Shown: positions 43,649 to 53,402, counted from the first letter of the stretch. The stretch is 64,000 bases of DNA from CAZIZT01 sp964544085 (GCA_964544085.1 CAZIZT010000017.1:25176-89175); one strand, 5' to 3'. Made by a program: numbers and translations. The notes: generated by a model from the sequence alone, not told the origin.

Positions 43649-44527
43649 ATGAGAGATCCTTATGAGGTGTTGGGAGTTAGCAGGGACGCAACGGATGAGG
43701 AAATAAAGAAGGCGTACAGAAAACTTGCCAGAAAGTATCATCCGGACTTGAACCCCAACAACAAAGAGGCTGAGAAGCGTTTTAAGGAGATAAACGAGGC
43801 CTACTCTATACTTTCAGATAAGGAAAAGAGAGAGAAGTACGATAAATACGGCTTCGCCGGTTTTGAAAATGCACAGGGTGCATCGTACGAGGATATTTTC
43901 AAAAACTTTGACTTCACTGGCGGTAGAGGTGGTTCATTCAGATACACCTTTAGGGATTTTGGAAGCGATTCGGGCTTCGATATAGGCGATCTGTTTGAGA
44001 ACCTGTTCGGAGCCTCTTCTGCGTCCCGCGAGGGTTTCAGTACAGGGTATGCCCCCAGAGGAGCCGATATCTACTACAACATGGATCTGGACTTTAGGGA
44101 CGCTGTGAAGGGTACAACAATCACGCTCAACATCAACGGAGAAAACATAAAGGTTAAGATTCCACCCGGCATCAAGAATAAGGCAAAACTGAAGGTAAAA
44201 GGCAAGGGACAGCACGGTCCGGGTGGCAGAGGTGATCTGTACCTCATTGTCAATGTAAGGGAGGATCCACGCTTCGAAATTAAGGATGGAAAGCTGTATA
44301 CGACATTTGAAATTCCGCTTGTAACTGCGCTGTTCGGCGGAAAAGCGAGAGTGCCTACACTGGATGGCGATGTGACCATCAAGATTCCTAAGGGCACTCA
44401 ATGCTCTCAGGTGTTTAAGATAAAGGGTAAAGGTATCGGTGATGACCCGTTGTATGCACGGGTTAATGTGAGAATACCAAAACACGTTCCTGAAGATGAA
44501 AATCTCAAGAGGATGTTAGAGGAATAG
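43649..44527 (+). CDS. cbpA: DnaJ-family co-chaperone without zinc finger (CbpA type)
   Basis: A 292-residue class B J-protein that stimulates DnaK. The J domain (1-70) has the HPD motif in RKYHPDLNPNN. A Gly/Phe-rich linker follows (about 80-130), then two C-terminal substrate-binding domains (about 135-285) with no CxxCxGxG zinc repeats. KVKIPPGIKNKAKLKVKGKG and VTIKIPKGTQ are the conserved beta-domain parts. hspR starts 3 bases downstream. Pairing of cbpA with hspR is seen in epsilon-type and other bacteria. Confidence 0.94.
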   Translation: MRDPYEVLGVSRDATDEEIKKAYRKLARKYHPDLNPNNKEAEKRFKEINEAYSILSDKEKREKYDKYGFAGFENAQGASYEDIFKNFDFTGGRGGSFRYTFRDFGSDSGFDIGDLFENLFGASSASREGFSTGYAPRGADIYYNMDLDFRDAVKGTTITLNINGENIKVKIPPGIKNKAKLKVKGKGQHGPGGRGDLYLIVNVREDPRFEIKDGKLYTTFEIPLVTALFGGKARVPTLDGDVTIKIPKGTQCSQVFKIKGKGIGDDPLYARVNVRIPKHVPEDENLKRMLEE

Positions 44528-44530
44528 CTT

Positions 44531-44908
44531 ATGACCGTTAAGAAGGAAGGTTTCTACACGATAGGTATGGTGGCACAGATTCTCAACATTCATCCACACA
44601 CACTGAGGGAGTATGAGAGGCAGGAGCTGATAAAGCCCAGCAGAACAGCCGGAAACATCAGGCTCTATTCAGAAAAGGACATTGAGGATATCAAGTTTAT
44701 AAGGGAAATGACGCAGGAGCTGGGTGTCAATCTGGCCGGCGTTGATATTATTATGAGGATGAAGCGACAGATAGAAGAGCTTCACAGGATTATCGAAAAC
44801 CTTGAAGAGGCTTTAAGGAAGAAAATAGAGGAGGAAAACAGGCGAAAGACAAGCCTTGTAAAGAAGAGACCCTCCTCCATAGTACAGATAGAGATAGAAA
44901 GGGAATAG
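44531..44908 (+). CDS. hspR: heat-shock repressor HspR (MerR family)
   Basis: A 125-residue MerR-fold regulator: winged helix with YTIGMVAQILNIHPHTLREYERQELIKPSR (start of the HTH and wing), GNIRLYSEKDIEDIKFIREM, then a coiled coil and a basic tail. IHPHTLREYERxGLxxPxRTxGxxRxYS is the HspR hallmark, distinct from metal- or drug-sensing MerR proteins, and no sensor Cys is present. HspR usually works with DnaK as co-repressor. The HAIR-like sites at 43496-43516 and 43584-43604 would give autorepression plus control of hsp20-clpB. Confidence 0.92.
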   Translation: MTVKKEGFYTIGMVAQILNIHPHTLREYERQELIKPSRTAGNIRLYSEKDIEDIKFIREMTQELGVNLAGVDIIMRMKRQIEELHRIIENLEEALRKKIEEENRRKTSLVKKRPSSIVQIEIERE

Positions 44909-44914
44909 AGTCTT

Positions 44915-45715
44915 CTAAGAGCCCAGCTCCTCAGAGCGTTGGGTAGCCGAAGCAACGGCGTCAATAAAGGCTCCTCTTACTCCCTTTCTTTCTAACTCTG
45001 CAAGACCGTAGATCGTTGTGCCACCAGGTGAAGCTACCATATCCTTTAATTCGGCGGGGTGCTTACCCGTTTTCAATACAAGCTCAGCAGCACCCTTGAC
45101 TGTTTGTGCTGCCAGTTTTAGCGCATCGGCTCTGTGCAGCCCCACCTTAACACCACCGTCAGCAAGCGCTTCGATTACCTCAAACACGTAGGCTGGACCC
45201 GATCCGGATAGACCTGTGACGGCATCCATATATTTTTCATTTTCCAGCACAACAACCTCACCAACAAGTCCCAGGATTTCCTTGGCTGTTTCTTCATCCT
45301 CAGGTGTGGTTCTTGGTCCACAGTAAATTGCTGAGACGGCCTCTTTGACAATAGCGGCGACGTTGGGCATAACGCGTATAAAGCGTCCTTTTTTTAGTAT
45401 TGAGCGCATTATCTCCACTTTAATACCAGCGGCAATAGAGATTATCAGCTTACTGTTATCCACAAACGGGTAGATCTCCTGAAGACACTCTGGAATATCT
45501 GTCGGTTGAACGGCGAGTATGATTATGTCCGACCGTCGAGCAAGCTCAGGATTGTCAACCGGATCTATATCGAACGTCTCTTTAAGGCGTTCTTTAGCAT
45601 ACTTATCAGAAACCACGAGCCTTTCCCTGTCAAACCCGCTATTCAGCAGCCCGGAGATAAGGGCTGAACCCATCTTTCCTGCACCTATTATGCCCACGAT
45701 TTTTCCATCAAGCAT
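44915..45715 (-). CDS. proC: pyrroline-5-carboxylate reductase
   Basis: Last step of proline synthesis. The 266-residue protein has VGIIGAGKMGSALISGLL at the N terminus (nucleotide site), VQPTDIPECL, SIAAGI, RVMPNVAAIV, and the family signature GLSGSGPAYVFEVIEALADGGVK in pieces, followed by SPGGTTIYGL. I start at ATG 45715, just after GGAGGG; the frame continues far upstream, but that stretch is antisense to the DsbC-like gene and has no ProC character. It converges with hspR, 6 bases apart. Confidence 0.95.
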   Translation of the reverse strand: MLDGKIVGIIGAGKMGSALISGLLNSGFDRERLVVSDKYAKERLKETFDIDPVDNPELARRSDIIILAVQPTDIPECLQEIYPFVDNSKLIISIAAGIKVEIMRSILKKGRFIRVMPNVAAIVKEAVSAIYCGPRTTPEDEETAKEILGLVGEVVVLENEKYMDAVTGLSGSGPAYVFEVIEALADGGVKVGLHRADALKLAAQTVKGAAELVLKTGKHPAELKDMVASPGGTTIYGLAELERKGVRGAFIDAVASATQRSEELGS

Positions 45716-45787
45716 ACAAACCCTCCGCTTTTTGCTTCTTATTACCATGATAGATGCCGTATGATCAAGGAAAAAGCGTTTTTTGGT

Positions 45788-45816
45788 TTTACAGGACGAT
45801 TTCGTTTTTATATAAT
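45788..45816 (+). promoter_or_regulatory. promoter of the DsbC-like/AsmA/metH/flgR run
   Basis: TTTACA (45788-45793), 17 bases, perfect TATAAT (45811-45816). It gives a leader of about 22 bases with GGAGGTG before the ATG at 45845. Confidence 0.65.
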
Positions 45817-45844
45817 GGCTGCAGCAAAACTTTTGGAGGTGTCT

Positions 45845-46666
45845 ATGTTGAAGAAGGTTCTTTTGATTGTTTGCGGTTTGCTGTTCGCAGTTTCGTCTCT
45901 GTCGTATGCTGGAACGAATGCCAAAGAAGAGTACAAGGACATTTTGAGCAAATTTATACCACCTACCATCAACTATAAGGTAAAAAAACTCAACAAAAGC
46001 GTGGTAAACGGCTTTACACAGCTTGAGGTGACAATAGTTGACAAAAGGTCTGGCACACTGATGCATAGGTATCTGTGGATCAGCAAAGACAAAAAGTTTG
46101 TTATTCCGGAGCTTGTTATTTATCAGAACGGAAGGCTGGAGCGTTATTTGCCCCCAAAACCCACCGAACATGTGCCTGTGGATATCGGTTGGTTCATGAA
46201 GATGTGGAAGAAATTGCCAGCCGAGATGAAGAAATCCTACGGTAAGGGCAAGGATGTGTACATGTTCAGCGATCCCTACTGTCCTTTCTGTAAAAGAGAG
46301 ATCAAGAAGCTGTTCGAAATGGCAAAGGAGAACAAGATCAGACTGCATATAGTGCCATTTGATGTTCATGGCAAGAAAGCTGAAGAGGCATCCTTGATCT
46401 TCGTGATGATAGAGAAGGAAAAGGGCTTGAAGGCTGCCATAGAGTCTGTTGAGGCAGCAAGCTTTGGCGATGTGGACAAGATAGTCAAGAAGTACAAGGA
46501 TAAGCTTAAGGAGCTTGAGAAAAAGTACTCGCCTACTCTCAGGATGATTTCCACAACGGCTATGATGAGTGGAATCAGGGGCACACCTGCCGTTATCATA
46601 CCCACAAAGGGCACCAAGGGTTATCTGATTGTGGGTCTTTCTGACATTACGCCTTACATAAAATGA
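45845..46666 (+). CDS. periplasmic thiol:disulfide protein, DsbC/DsbG-like
   Basis: A 273-residue exported thioredoxin-fold protein. The signal peptide is about 1-23 (LKKVLLIVCGLLFAVSSLSYA). The redox site is C146-P-F-C149 in FSDPYCPFCKREI, with the cis-Pro loop GIRGTPAVIIP near the end and VGLSDITPYI as last strand. The N-terminal ~100 residues before the catalytic domain fit a DsbC-type dimerisation part, so disulfide isomerase or protein/cytochrome thiol reductant are likely roles. The start is set by GGAGGTG upstream; the frame extends 28 codons further without support. The AsmA-like gene overlaps the stop by 4 bases. Confidence 0.85.
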   Translation: MLKKVLLIVCGLLFAVSSLSYAGTNAKEEYKDILSKFIPPTINYKVKKLNKSVVNGFTQLEVTIVDKRSGTLMHRYLWISKDKKFVIPELVIYQNGRLERYLPPKPTEHVPVDIGWFMKMWKKLPAEMKKSYGKGKDVYMFSDPYCPFCKREIKKLFEMAKENKIRLHIVPFDVHGKKAEEASLIFVMIEKEKGLKAAIESVEAASFGDVDKIVKKYKDKLKELEKKYSPTLRMISTTAMMSGIRGTPAVIIPTKGTKGYLIVGLSDITPYIK

Positions 46667-49600
46667 AAAAGGGCAGGAAGTTAAAGCTTCTATTTTTCTC
46701 TCTTCTTGCCTTAATCGCTTTTATGGTTGCAGGTGTCGCTACTGGGTGGCACCTGCTAACCGCTAATCTGGTACGCTCCAAAATAGACTCTGCGCTCGAG
46801 AGGCTTCCATCGAATATCAGTGTAGCTATCGGTAACCTCACCGTTAACAGGAGCTTTCCACACGTTGTTGTTGAGCTTGATAATGTTAGCCTTACTTATG
46901 ACAGCCGCGTAAGGGTTCAGGCCCACAGTATAAACGACAGGCTTTCCATCATTGACCTCATAAAGGGTTACCTGATAGGTAAACCATATTACGGCAGCAT
47001 ATCCATTGGCGATTTGAGTGTGGAGTTTCTTGATAACTCAAGTGGTTCCAGCTCAGAAACGGTAAGATCCCTTCCTATCATACCGGTGGACATAAACATT
47101 GAAACGCTCAGAACATTGATTGGGAATCATCGTCTTGCGGGTTCTTTTAGGCTTTTGTACAACGCACTTGAAGATGCCGATAATGTGGAGTTTAATGGAT
47201 TGCTGGACGATGCGCCGTTAACGGTAAGTGCCACAGTAGAGCAAAAACATATCGATGCCCGCTTTAGCTACTCTACCAGTGCACTTAGCTTTAACGGCGT
47301 TTCTGTTTCGCATCCCCGTGGCAGTTTCTCTGTGGATTCCATGCGCAGTCTGAGTGCGCATCTGAACTTTGATAGGATAACCTACAAGAGCATGGTTATT
47401 AAAAAACCGAAGGTAGATGCTGATATCACCCTGAGGTTGCCGCTTGTAGAGATTGTCGATGCGCAACTTCTCTCTTCCAATGGTTACAGTGTAAGCCTCA
47501 CTGGAACGCTGAACACGAAAGAGCTCTCAAGGTCACAGTTGCATGGACAAATTAGTACGGGTGAGTTTGATATTGAGCCATTCGTTAGAACAGTCGGTAA
47601 AGACATAAAGCATTACCTGCTTGGCGGAAAGGCTCGTATTGAAGATGTAACCTTTGAGGGTACTCCATCTGATCTGTCATTTATTCGTCAAGGTAGGATT
47701 TTTGTTAGCGATGTCTCCTTCAGGGTAGCCAGAGGAAGCGCTACGTTCTTCGTTAGAAAGGGCTCTGTAACAATTGAAAAGAAGAAGATTGTGGCAACCG
47801 GTGAGGGTAATTTTGACAGGATACGCTTCAGGGACTCATCGATGACTATCTACAGAAAACCGGGCTTTCCATGCGATATGGAATTCCATTATCGGGGTAA
47901 TGCAAGTGAAATCTCCCGGATTTTTCTTGAAAAGAATATACTTTCTGAGTCTGACTTAAAAACACTTGGAAAAACACGCATGCTAAAGGGTGCCTTCAGT
48001 GCCACAACTGTGGTGAAAAACTACAGATGGGCACCGAAACCGTATTTTTACTTCGACGTAATTGTGGACTCCAGAGGCATCTCCTTTTATAACTCCAACA
48101 TACCGGGTGAATACATAAAAACATACGGTAGGATCGAGATAAAGAGGGTGCCACTGAAAAACGGTGGCGCCGCTTTAAGTGTGAGGCTGAAAGACTTTAG
48201 GGCGCAGGGACTCTTCTCTTCTGCTCAAACAGAGGACTTTACCATAAAGATAAAGCCGAAACTCGGTTTCTATGGTGGGTTTAAGGCACGCCTCTCAAGG
48301 AACGATTTTAGTTACCTTGTGAGCAATATATTTGGCTTTAATCCGTACCCTTATGCAAACAGCCTGGAGATAGAGGCATCTCTGAGGGGTAACAGGAGAT
48401 TGCTCCACTTTTCATGTCACCTCTTTAGTCGCGTCAGGGTAAGATCCAAGGGTGATTTTAGCAATGTAGAGTTAACGGCGAAAGGTGTCTATCAAAAACC
48501 GATTTTGAGCCTGCAGAAGGTGAATCTGAACAACTCACTGGAGCTTGGTGGCACGCTGAATACAGACAGCTTCGCATACAGGCTGAGAGCAAAAGCAAAC
48601 AACTTCAACATAGCGTGGATGAAGGCTATCTACGATCGCTTCTGGCTGCAGAGCGGGTTGCTCTCCGGTATTGTGGATGTTACAGGAAAGTCTACCAATC
48701 TGCAGCATGCAAAGGGTAGCGTTGTGATTAAGAATGGTAGCTACAACAGCAGAATAAACCGGATAAACGCCACGGTGAGATTCAACGGCGATACAGTCTC
48801 AGTTGTACCAGCCTCACTGGCATTCGATAACCAGACTATCCAGCTAACTGCCTTTATGCGGTTAAACAGAAGCCTGCGTTTGCAGGCACGGGCGAATAGA
48901 ATAGTGATTAAAACGGGGGACAGAGAGGGTGTCTCCTTAAAGTTAAATCCCAAAACAATCAGAATAAATGTGCCACAAACCGCGTTGTTTGTGACGCTCA
49001 ATGTGGGCAAGCTCATCATCAAGTCCGGCAAGAAAAGCCTCGTGCTACCGGATGTGTTTGTTCAGCTTGTTAGCAATTATGACAATAGCGATTTTCGTTT
49101 GATCTCCCCTGTTTCTTCGATTTATCTGAAAAGGAGGGATGCGCGCGTTGATATTACGATAGACGATAGGAGGATTTTTGCTTTTCTGACAGGCTATAAC
49201 GGTAAAGATAACAGGTTTACACTGAAGGGTCGCTTTGTCAGCAAAGAGCCGTACATATTCTCACTTGCCACCCTGCGGGGAGGCGTTGATGTGCTTATCA
49301 GGCATGGTGAGTTTCGCAATGTCTCCAATTTCCTCAAGGTCATAAACATAACCAACATAATCGGAATTATACTGGGCAAGGCAAAGGTTGAAAAGCATCT
49401 GCCTTATGATAAAATAGAGGCGCATCTTGAACTTTCGGGGGGAGTGCTAAAAACAAGGAAAAACACCCTTGCGGCACTTTACGGTAGTAATTTGAATATC
49501 TTTGCTGCGGGCAGGTACAATATCGTGAAGAACTATCTCGATATATACGCCACATTTACGACATTCAAAACCATCAATAATCTTATCTCAAGGATCCCGA

Positions 49601-49785
49601 TCATTGGCTGGGTGATAGGCGGTAAAGAAAGGAGCTTCACAGGAATAAATGTCCACATCGTTGGCACTCCCGGTGGAAAGATCAGCGTTAAACCTGTGCC
49701 GCTTAAGGGGTTGAGTAAGGGGTTTCTGGGTATACTGAAGCGCACACTTATGCTTCCTCTACACATTTTTGGGGTTGAAAAATGA
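46663..49785 (+). CDS. large AsmA/TamB-like envelope protein (DUF748/DUF3971 type)
   Basis: A 1040-residue protein with one N-terminal membrane anchor (about 8-30: LLFFSLLALIAFMVAGVATG) and a long periplasmic part of beta-strand repeats. The AsmA-like features are LERLPSNISVAIGNLTVNRSFP early and, at the end, GEFRNVSNFLKVINITNIIGIILG and IVGTPGGKISVKPVPLKG. Such bridge-like proteins (AsmA, YhdP, TamB) carry phospholipids or help proteins reach the outer membrane. It shares a promoter with the DsbC-like gene and overlaps metH by 4 bases. The subfamily is not certain. Confidence 0.82.
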   Translation: MKKGRKLKLLFFSLLALIAFMVAGVATGWHLLTANLVRSKIDSALERLPSNISVAIGNLTVNRSFPHVVVELDNVSLTYDSRVRVQAHSINDRLSIIDLIKGYLIGKPYYGSISIGDLSVEFLDNSSGSSSETVRSLPIIPVDINIETLRTLIGNHRLAGSFRLLYNALEDADNVEFNGLLDDAPLTVSATVEQKHIDARFSYSTSALSFNGVSVSHPRGSFSVDSMRSLSAHLNFDRITYKSMVIKKPKVDADITLRLPLVEIVDAQLLSSNGYSVSLTGTLNTKELSRSQLHGQISTGEFDIEPFVRTVGKDIKHYLLGGKARIEDVTFEGTPSDLSFIRQGRIFVSDVSFRVARGSATFFVRKGSVTIEKKKIVATGEGNFDRIRFRDSSMTIYRKPGFPCDMEFHYRGNASEISRIFLEKNILSESDLKTLGKTRMLKGAFSATTVVKNYRWAPKPYFYFDVIVDSRGISFYNSNIPGEYIKTYGRIEIKRVPLKNGGAALSVRLKDFRAQGLFSSAQTEDFTIKIKPKLGFYGGFKARLSRNDFSYLVSNIFGFNPYPYANSLEIEASLRGNRRLLHFSCHLFSRVRVRSKGDFSNVELTAKGVYQKPILSLQKVNLNNSLELGGTLNTDSFAYRLRAKANNFNIAWMKAIYDRFWLQSGLLSGIVDVTGKSTNLQHAKGSVVIKNGSYNSRINRINATVRFNGDTVSVVPASLAFDNQTIQLTAFMRLNRSLRLQARANRIVIKTGDREGVSLKLNPKTIRINVPQTALFVTLNVGKLIIKSGKKSLVLPDVFVQLVSNYDNSDFRLISPVSSIYLKRRDARVDITIDDRRIFAFLTGYNGKDNRFTLKGRFVSKEPYIFSLATLRGGVDVLIRHGEFRNVSNFLKVINITNIIGIILGKAKVEKHLPYDKIEAHLELSGGVLKTRKNTLAALYGSNLNIFAAGRYNIVKNYLDIYATFTTFKTINNLISRIPIIGWVIGGKERSFTGINVHIVGTPGGKISVKPVPLKGLSKGFLGILKRTLMLPLHIFGVEK

Positions 49786-52196
49786 GTCGCTTCAGGCGGG
49801 TGCTGGGCAGACGCATACTCATTTTGGATGGCGCTATGGGCACGCAGCTGCAGGAGAAGAATCTGCTTAAGGATGGTGTTTGTCCGGACTATTTGAACAT
49901 AACCAATCCGGTTGAGATAGGACAGATACACAAATCCTATCTGGATGCGGGCGCTGATATTATTGTTACAAACACCTTCGGTGCAAATCGCATTAAATTA
50001 GCAGAGTTTGGTCTTGCTGAGAAGGTTTATCAGATCAATGCAAAGGCTGTGGAGATTGCAAAGGGGGTTGTGCAGGATAGAGGATTTGTGTCGCTCTCTG
50101 TGGGCCCAACGGGCAAGTTCATTGAGCCTGTTGGCGATGCCGATTTTGACCAGATCAAGGAGGTCTTCAAGGAGCAGGTAAAGGGCGCCATTGATGCAGG
50201 CGTTGATCTATTCTCACTGGAGACCTTCATGGACATAAAGGAATTAAAGGCGGCTATTGTGGGAATCAGGGAACTCACTGATCTGCCGATTATTGCCATG
50301 ATGACCTTTGCTGAGGATGGCAGGTCGATTCTGGGCACCTCTCCGGAGGTGTTTGCAAAGACCGTTGAAGCAATGGAGGTTGACGTCGTTGGTGCGAATT
50401 GCTCCGTAGGGCCCGATAAGCTGAACGAGTTTGTAAAAAAAATGGCAGCAGTTACGGATTTACCGTTAATCATACAACCCAACGCAGGGATACCTCGTCT
50501 CGTTGATGGAAAAACGATTTTCCCCGTTGGGCCCGAAGAGTTTGCAAGTTATGCAGATGAGTTCAGGGAGTATGCAGCCATAGTTGCCGGATGCTGTGGC
50601 ACCTCTCCAGAACACATCAGGCTACTTGCAAAAAAGCTAAAGGGTTTGCCGGTTAAGAAAAGAAGTGTACCAGTCTACACCTGTTTAACAAGCCGAACAC
50701 AGATGTTAAAGATGGGCTATAATGCGCCCGTAGCTTTCATAGGGGAGCGGTTGAACCCTACTGGAAGAAAGCGACTCAAAGAGCAGTTGAAAGAGGGAAA
50801 GACCGGTCTGTATCGTAAAGAAGCCATCGATCAGGTTGAACACGGTGCCGCAGCGCTTGATCTGAACGTGGGCGTGCCTATGATAGATGAGCCGGCCATG
50901 ATGAAAAAGTGCGTTCTTGCCGTTCAAAGCGTCGTTTCGGTGCCACTTGTAATAGATTCGTCGGATGCAGTTGCCCTCGAGGAGGGGCTTAAGGCTGCTG
51001 ATGGTAAGGTGTTGCTCAATTCTGTGAATGGATCCAGGGAGAGCATAGAAAAACTACTGCCACTTGCCAAACGTTACGGTGCCGCTGTTCTTGCGTTGCT
51101 TTTGGATGAAAGTGGTATCCCAGAGACGGCAGATGATAGGGTTGAGATACTCGATAGGATTGTTAGAAGGGCTGATGAACTCGGTATAAGGCGAGAAGAT
51201 ATTGTGGCAGACGCATTGGCACTTACGGTGGGCAGCGACAAGATGAGGGCGCTTGAAACATTGAAAACCATTCGTTTAATCAAAGAGCGCTACGGTATAA
51301 CCACTATTTTAGGCTTGAGCAATGTCTCTTTTGGTCTGCCAAACAGATTCCTGGTCAACGCTGCTTACCTTGCAATGGCGATCTATAACGGTCTTGATGC
51401 GGCAATCGTAAATCCATCAGACGAGCTTCTCTGGCAGATGAAATACGCCTCTGACCTGATAGTTGACAGGGATAAGGATGCCTCCATCTATATAGAGAAT
51501 TCGTCAGCTCTTACGCTTAGGGGGGACGTAAAAAAAAAGAGCGCCCAGGTAGAATCGGGATTTGAGCCTGGTTCGCTGGAGGATAGGCTTTTCATGTGTG
51601 TTGTTGAGGGAAACGACGAGGAGATTGTTCCGCTTACAAAAGAAGCACTCAAAAGCAAAGGTCCTCTGGAGATAAGCGACAAAATTCTGATACCTGCTCT
51701 CCAGGTTGTAGGTGATCTATACGATAAGGGCATCTATTTCCTGCCGCAGATGATAAAGTCTGCCAATGCCATGAAGAAGGCGTTCAATGTGCTAAAGGAG
51801 GTAATAAAAAAGAGCGCAAGCGGCACAAAGAGGGGCAAGGTTATAGTTATGGCAACGGTGAAAGGGGATATACACGACATCGGTAAGAATATTGTTTCGC
51901 TGTTGCTTGAGACAAACGGATTTGAGGTTATAGATCTGGGCAAGAATGTGGATGATGAAACGATAATCAAAGCCATCGAGAAGCACAATGCTCACGCCGT
52001 TGGCTTGTCGGCGCTTATGACTACAACCATGATAAATATGAAATCGGTAATAGATAAAATTAGACAGAAAGGTTTGAATGTTAAGGTGATGATAGGCGGC
52101 GCCGCTACAACGCCTGAATTTGCAAAAAAGATAGGTGCCGACCTATACGCGAAGGATGCCATAGAAGCTGTGAAGGTGGCAAAGGAATATGTATAG
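49782..52196 (+). CDS. metH: cobalamin-dependent methionine synthase lacking the reactivation domain
   Basis: Transfers methyl from methyltetrahydrofolate through cobalamin to homocysteine. It is 804 residues against about 1200 for the E. coli type. Homocysteine domain: zinc ligands C207 in GANCSVGP and C271/C272 in GCCGTSPEH. Folate domain begins near 325 (FIGERLNPTGRKRL). Cap and B12 domain: GDIHDIGKNIV with axial ligand H698, SALMTTTM and GGAATTPEFAKKIGADLYAKDA. The protein ends there, so the AdoMet-binding activation domain that rescues oxidised cobalamin is missing, as in several anaerobes. The start overlaps the AsmA-like gene and the end overlaps the flgR-like gene by 8 bases. Confidence 0.95.
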   Translation: MSRFRRVLGRRILILDGAMGTQLQEKNLLKDGVCPDYLNITNPVEIGQIHKSYLDAGADIIVTNTFGANRIKLAEFGLAEKVYQINAKAVEIAKGVVQDRGFVSLSVGPTGKFIEPVGDADFDQIKEVFKEQVKGAIDAGVDLFSLETFMDIKELKAAIVGIRELTDLPIIAMMTFAEDGRSILGTSPEVFAKTVEAMEVDVVGANCSVGPDKLNEFVKKMAAVTDLPLIIQPNAGIPRLVDGKTIFPVGPEEFASYADEFREYAAIVAGCCGTSPEHIRLLAKKLKGLPVKKRSVPVYTCLTSRTQMLKMGYNAPVAFIGERLNPTGRKRLKEQLKEGKTGLYRKEAIDQVEHGAAALDLNVGVPMIDEPAMMKKCVLAVQSVVSVPLVIDSSDAVALEEGLKAADGKVLLNSVNGSRESIEKLLPLAKRYGAAVLALLLDESGIPETADDRVEILDRIVRRADELGIRREDIVADALALTVGSDKMRALETLKTIRLIKERYGITTILGLSNVSFGLPNRFLVNAAYLAMAIYNGLDAAIVNPSDELLWQMKYASDLIVDRDKDASIYIENSSALTLRGDVKKKSAQVESGFEPGSLEDRLFMCVVEGNDEEIVPLTKEALKSKGPLEISDKILIPALQVVGDLYDKGIYFLPQMIKSANAMKKAFNVLKEVIKKSASGTKRGKVIVMATVKGDIHDIGKNIVSLLLETNGFEVIDLGKNVDDETIIKAIEKHNAHAVGLSALMTTTMINMKSVIDKIRQKGLNVKVMIGGAATTPEFAKKIGADLYAKDAIEAVKVAKEYV

Positions 52197-53337
52197 AATA
52201 CTCGTTGTAGATGATGACCAACAAATGCGGATGGCACTTTCCACAACTTTGAAGCATATCGGGTACGATGTGGATGTGGCTGGTGATGCTCAGCAGGCAC
52301 TGAAATATCTGAAGAAGAGCGACTACGATGTGATTCTGACGGACCTCAAGATGCCAAAAATCGATGGCATCGAGTTCTTGACCAAGGCAAGGTCGCTTAC
52401 AAAGGCTCCCATAATCATGATAACCGCTTTTGGTACCATCCAGACAGCAGTAGAAGCTATGAAGCTCGGTGCGTTCGATTTTATCTTGAAACCTTTTAGT
52501 GCCGATGCTCTGAAGAAGGTGATAGAGCTTGCCATATCACACACCAGTGCAACCAGAGATCTTCCGAAAGCTGAAGGAGAAGCACCGTTTGATTTTATTG
52601 TGCACTCCCAGCGTATGAAGGATATACTACGGCTTGCAGCCAAGGTTGCACCCACAGACGCTACGGTGCTTCTGCTTGGCGAAAGTGGCACCGGTAAGGA
52701 GATGCTCGCCCGGTTTATTCACAACACAAGTGCACGTTCCAGGGGAAATTTCATTGCCATAAACTGTGCAGCCATACCACAGAACCTGCTTGAAAGCGAG
52801 TTGTTCGGCTACGAGAAAGGTGCTTTCAGCGGTGCAACAAGAATGCATAAGGGGAAGTTTGAGCAGGCACATGGTGGAACATTGCTGCTCGATGAGATCA
52901 CCGAGATGCCGCTTGAGTTGCAGGCAAAGATACTTCGTGTGCTCCAGGAAAAGAAGATCGACAGACTTGGTGGTACTGAGCCTGTAGATGTGGATGTGCG
53001 CATCATATGTACAACCAACAGGAATATTGAAGAGCAGGTAAAGGAGGGTTCCTTCAGAGAGGATCTCTATTACCGCATAAATGTGTTTCCCATTAGAATA
53101 CCGCCTCTCAGGGAGCGTAAGGAAGAGATAGAACCACTGGCAAGGTTTTTCTTAAAAAAGTATGCATCCTCCTTCGGTAAAAGGATTACAGACATATCGC
53201 AGGAAGCCATCGAGATTCTGCAGAACTACAGATGGCCAGGCAACGTAAGGGAGCTTGAAAATGTAATAGAGCGCGCCGTTGTTCTGTGTGAGTCAGACAC
53301 AATCACCCCTGATGATATTTTCCTGCATAACCTTTAG
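52189..53337 (+). CDS. flgR: sigma-54 response regulator without DNA-binding domain (FlgR-like)
   Basis: A 382-residue NtrC-family regulator. The receiver domain (1-120) has the acid pocket D8-D10, phosphorylated D52 in TDLKMP and the Lys in ILKPF. The AAA domain (about 135-375) has Walker A GESGTGKE at 164-171, GAFSGA at 211-216 in place of GAFTGA, and LDEITEMP. The sequence ends at DDIFLHNL, with no Fis-type helix-turn-helix. Length and architecture match FlgR of Helicobacter pylori, which activates sigma-54 flagellar genes from solution under the kinase FlgS. No flagellar gene or kinase is in the window, so the flagellar role is inferred. Confidence 0.85.
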   Translation: MYRILVVDDDQQMRMALSTTLKHIGYDVDVAGDAQQALKYLKKSDYDVILTDLKMPKIDGIEFLTKARSLTKAPIIMITAFGTIQTAVEAMKLGAFDFILKPFSADALKKVIELAISHTSATRDLPKAEGEAPFDFIVHSQRMKDILRLAAKVAPTDATVLLLGESGTGKEMLARFIHNTSARSRGNFIAINCAAIPQNLLESELFGYEKGAFSGATRMHKGKFEQAHGGTLLLDEITEMPLELQAKILRVLQEKKIDRLGGTEPVDVDVRIICTTNRNIEEQVKEGSFREDLYYRINVFPIRIPPLRERKEEIEPLARFFLKKYASSFGKRITDISQEAIEILQNYRWPGNVRELENVIERAVVLCESDTITPDDIFLHNL

Positions 53338-53371
53338 CTTGCTGCTTCAAGTGTGAGAAAGATTACAAAAT

Positions 53372-53389
53372 GATTAAAATTCCTTAATC
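53372..53389. repeat. inverted repeat upstream of tonB
   Basis: GATTAA-AATTCC-TTAATC, 6-bp arms, lies just before the -35 box of the tonB promoter. It could be an operator or a weak end signal for flgR; no T tract follows. Confidence 0.35.
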
Positions 53390-53402
53390 TGACAGGCTTG
53401 TA

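Noticed and set aside
45716..46369. Long N-terminal extension of proC
   Set aside because: It is antisense to the DsbC-like gene, and GGAGGG marks the start at 45715.
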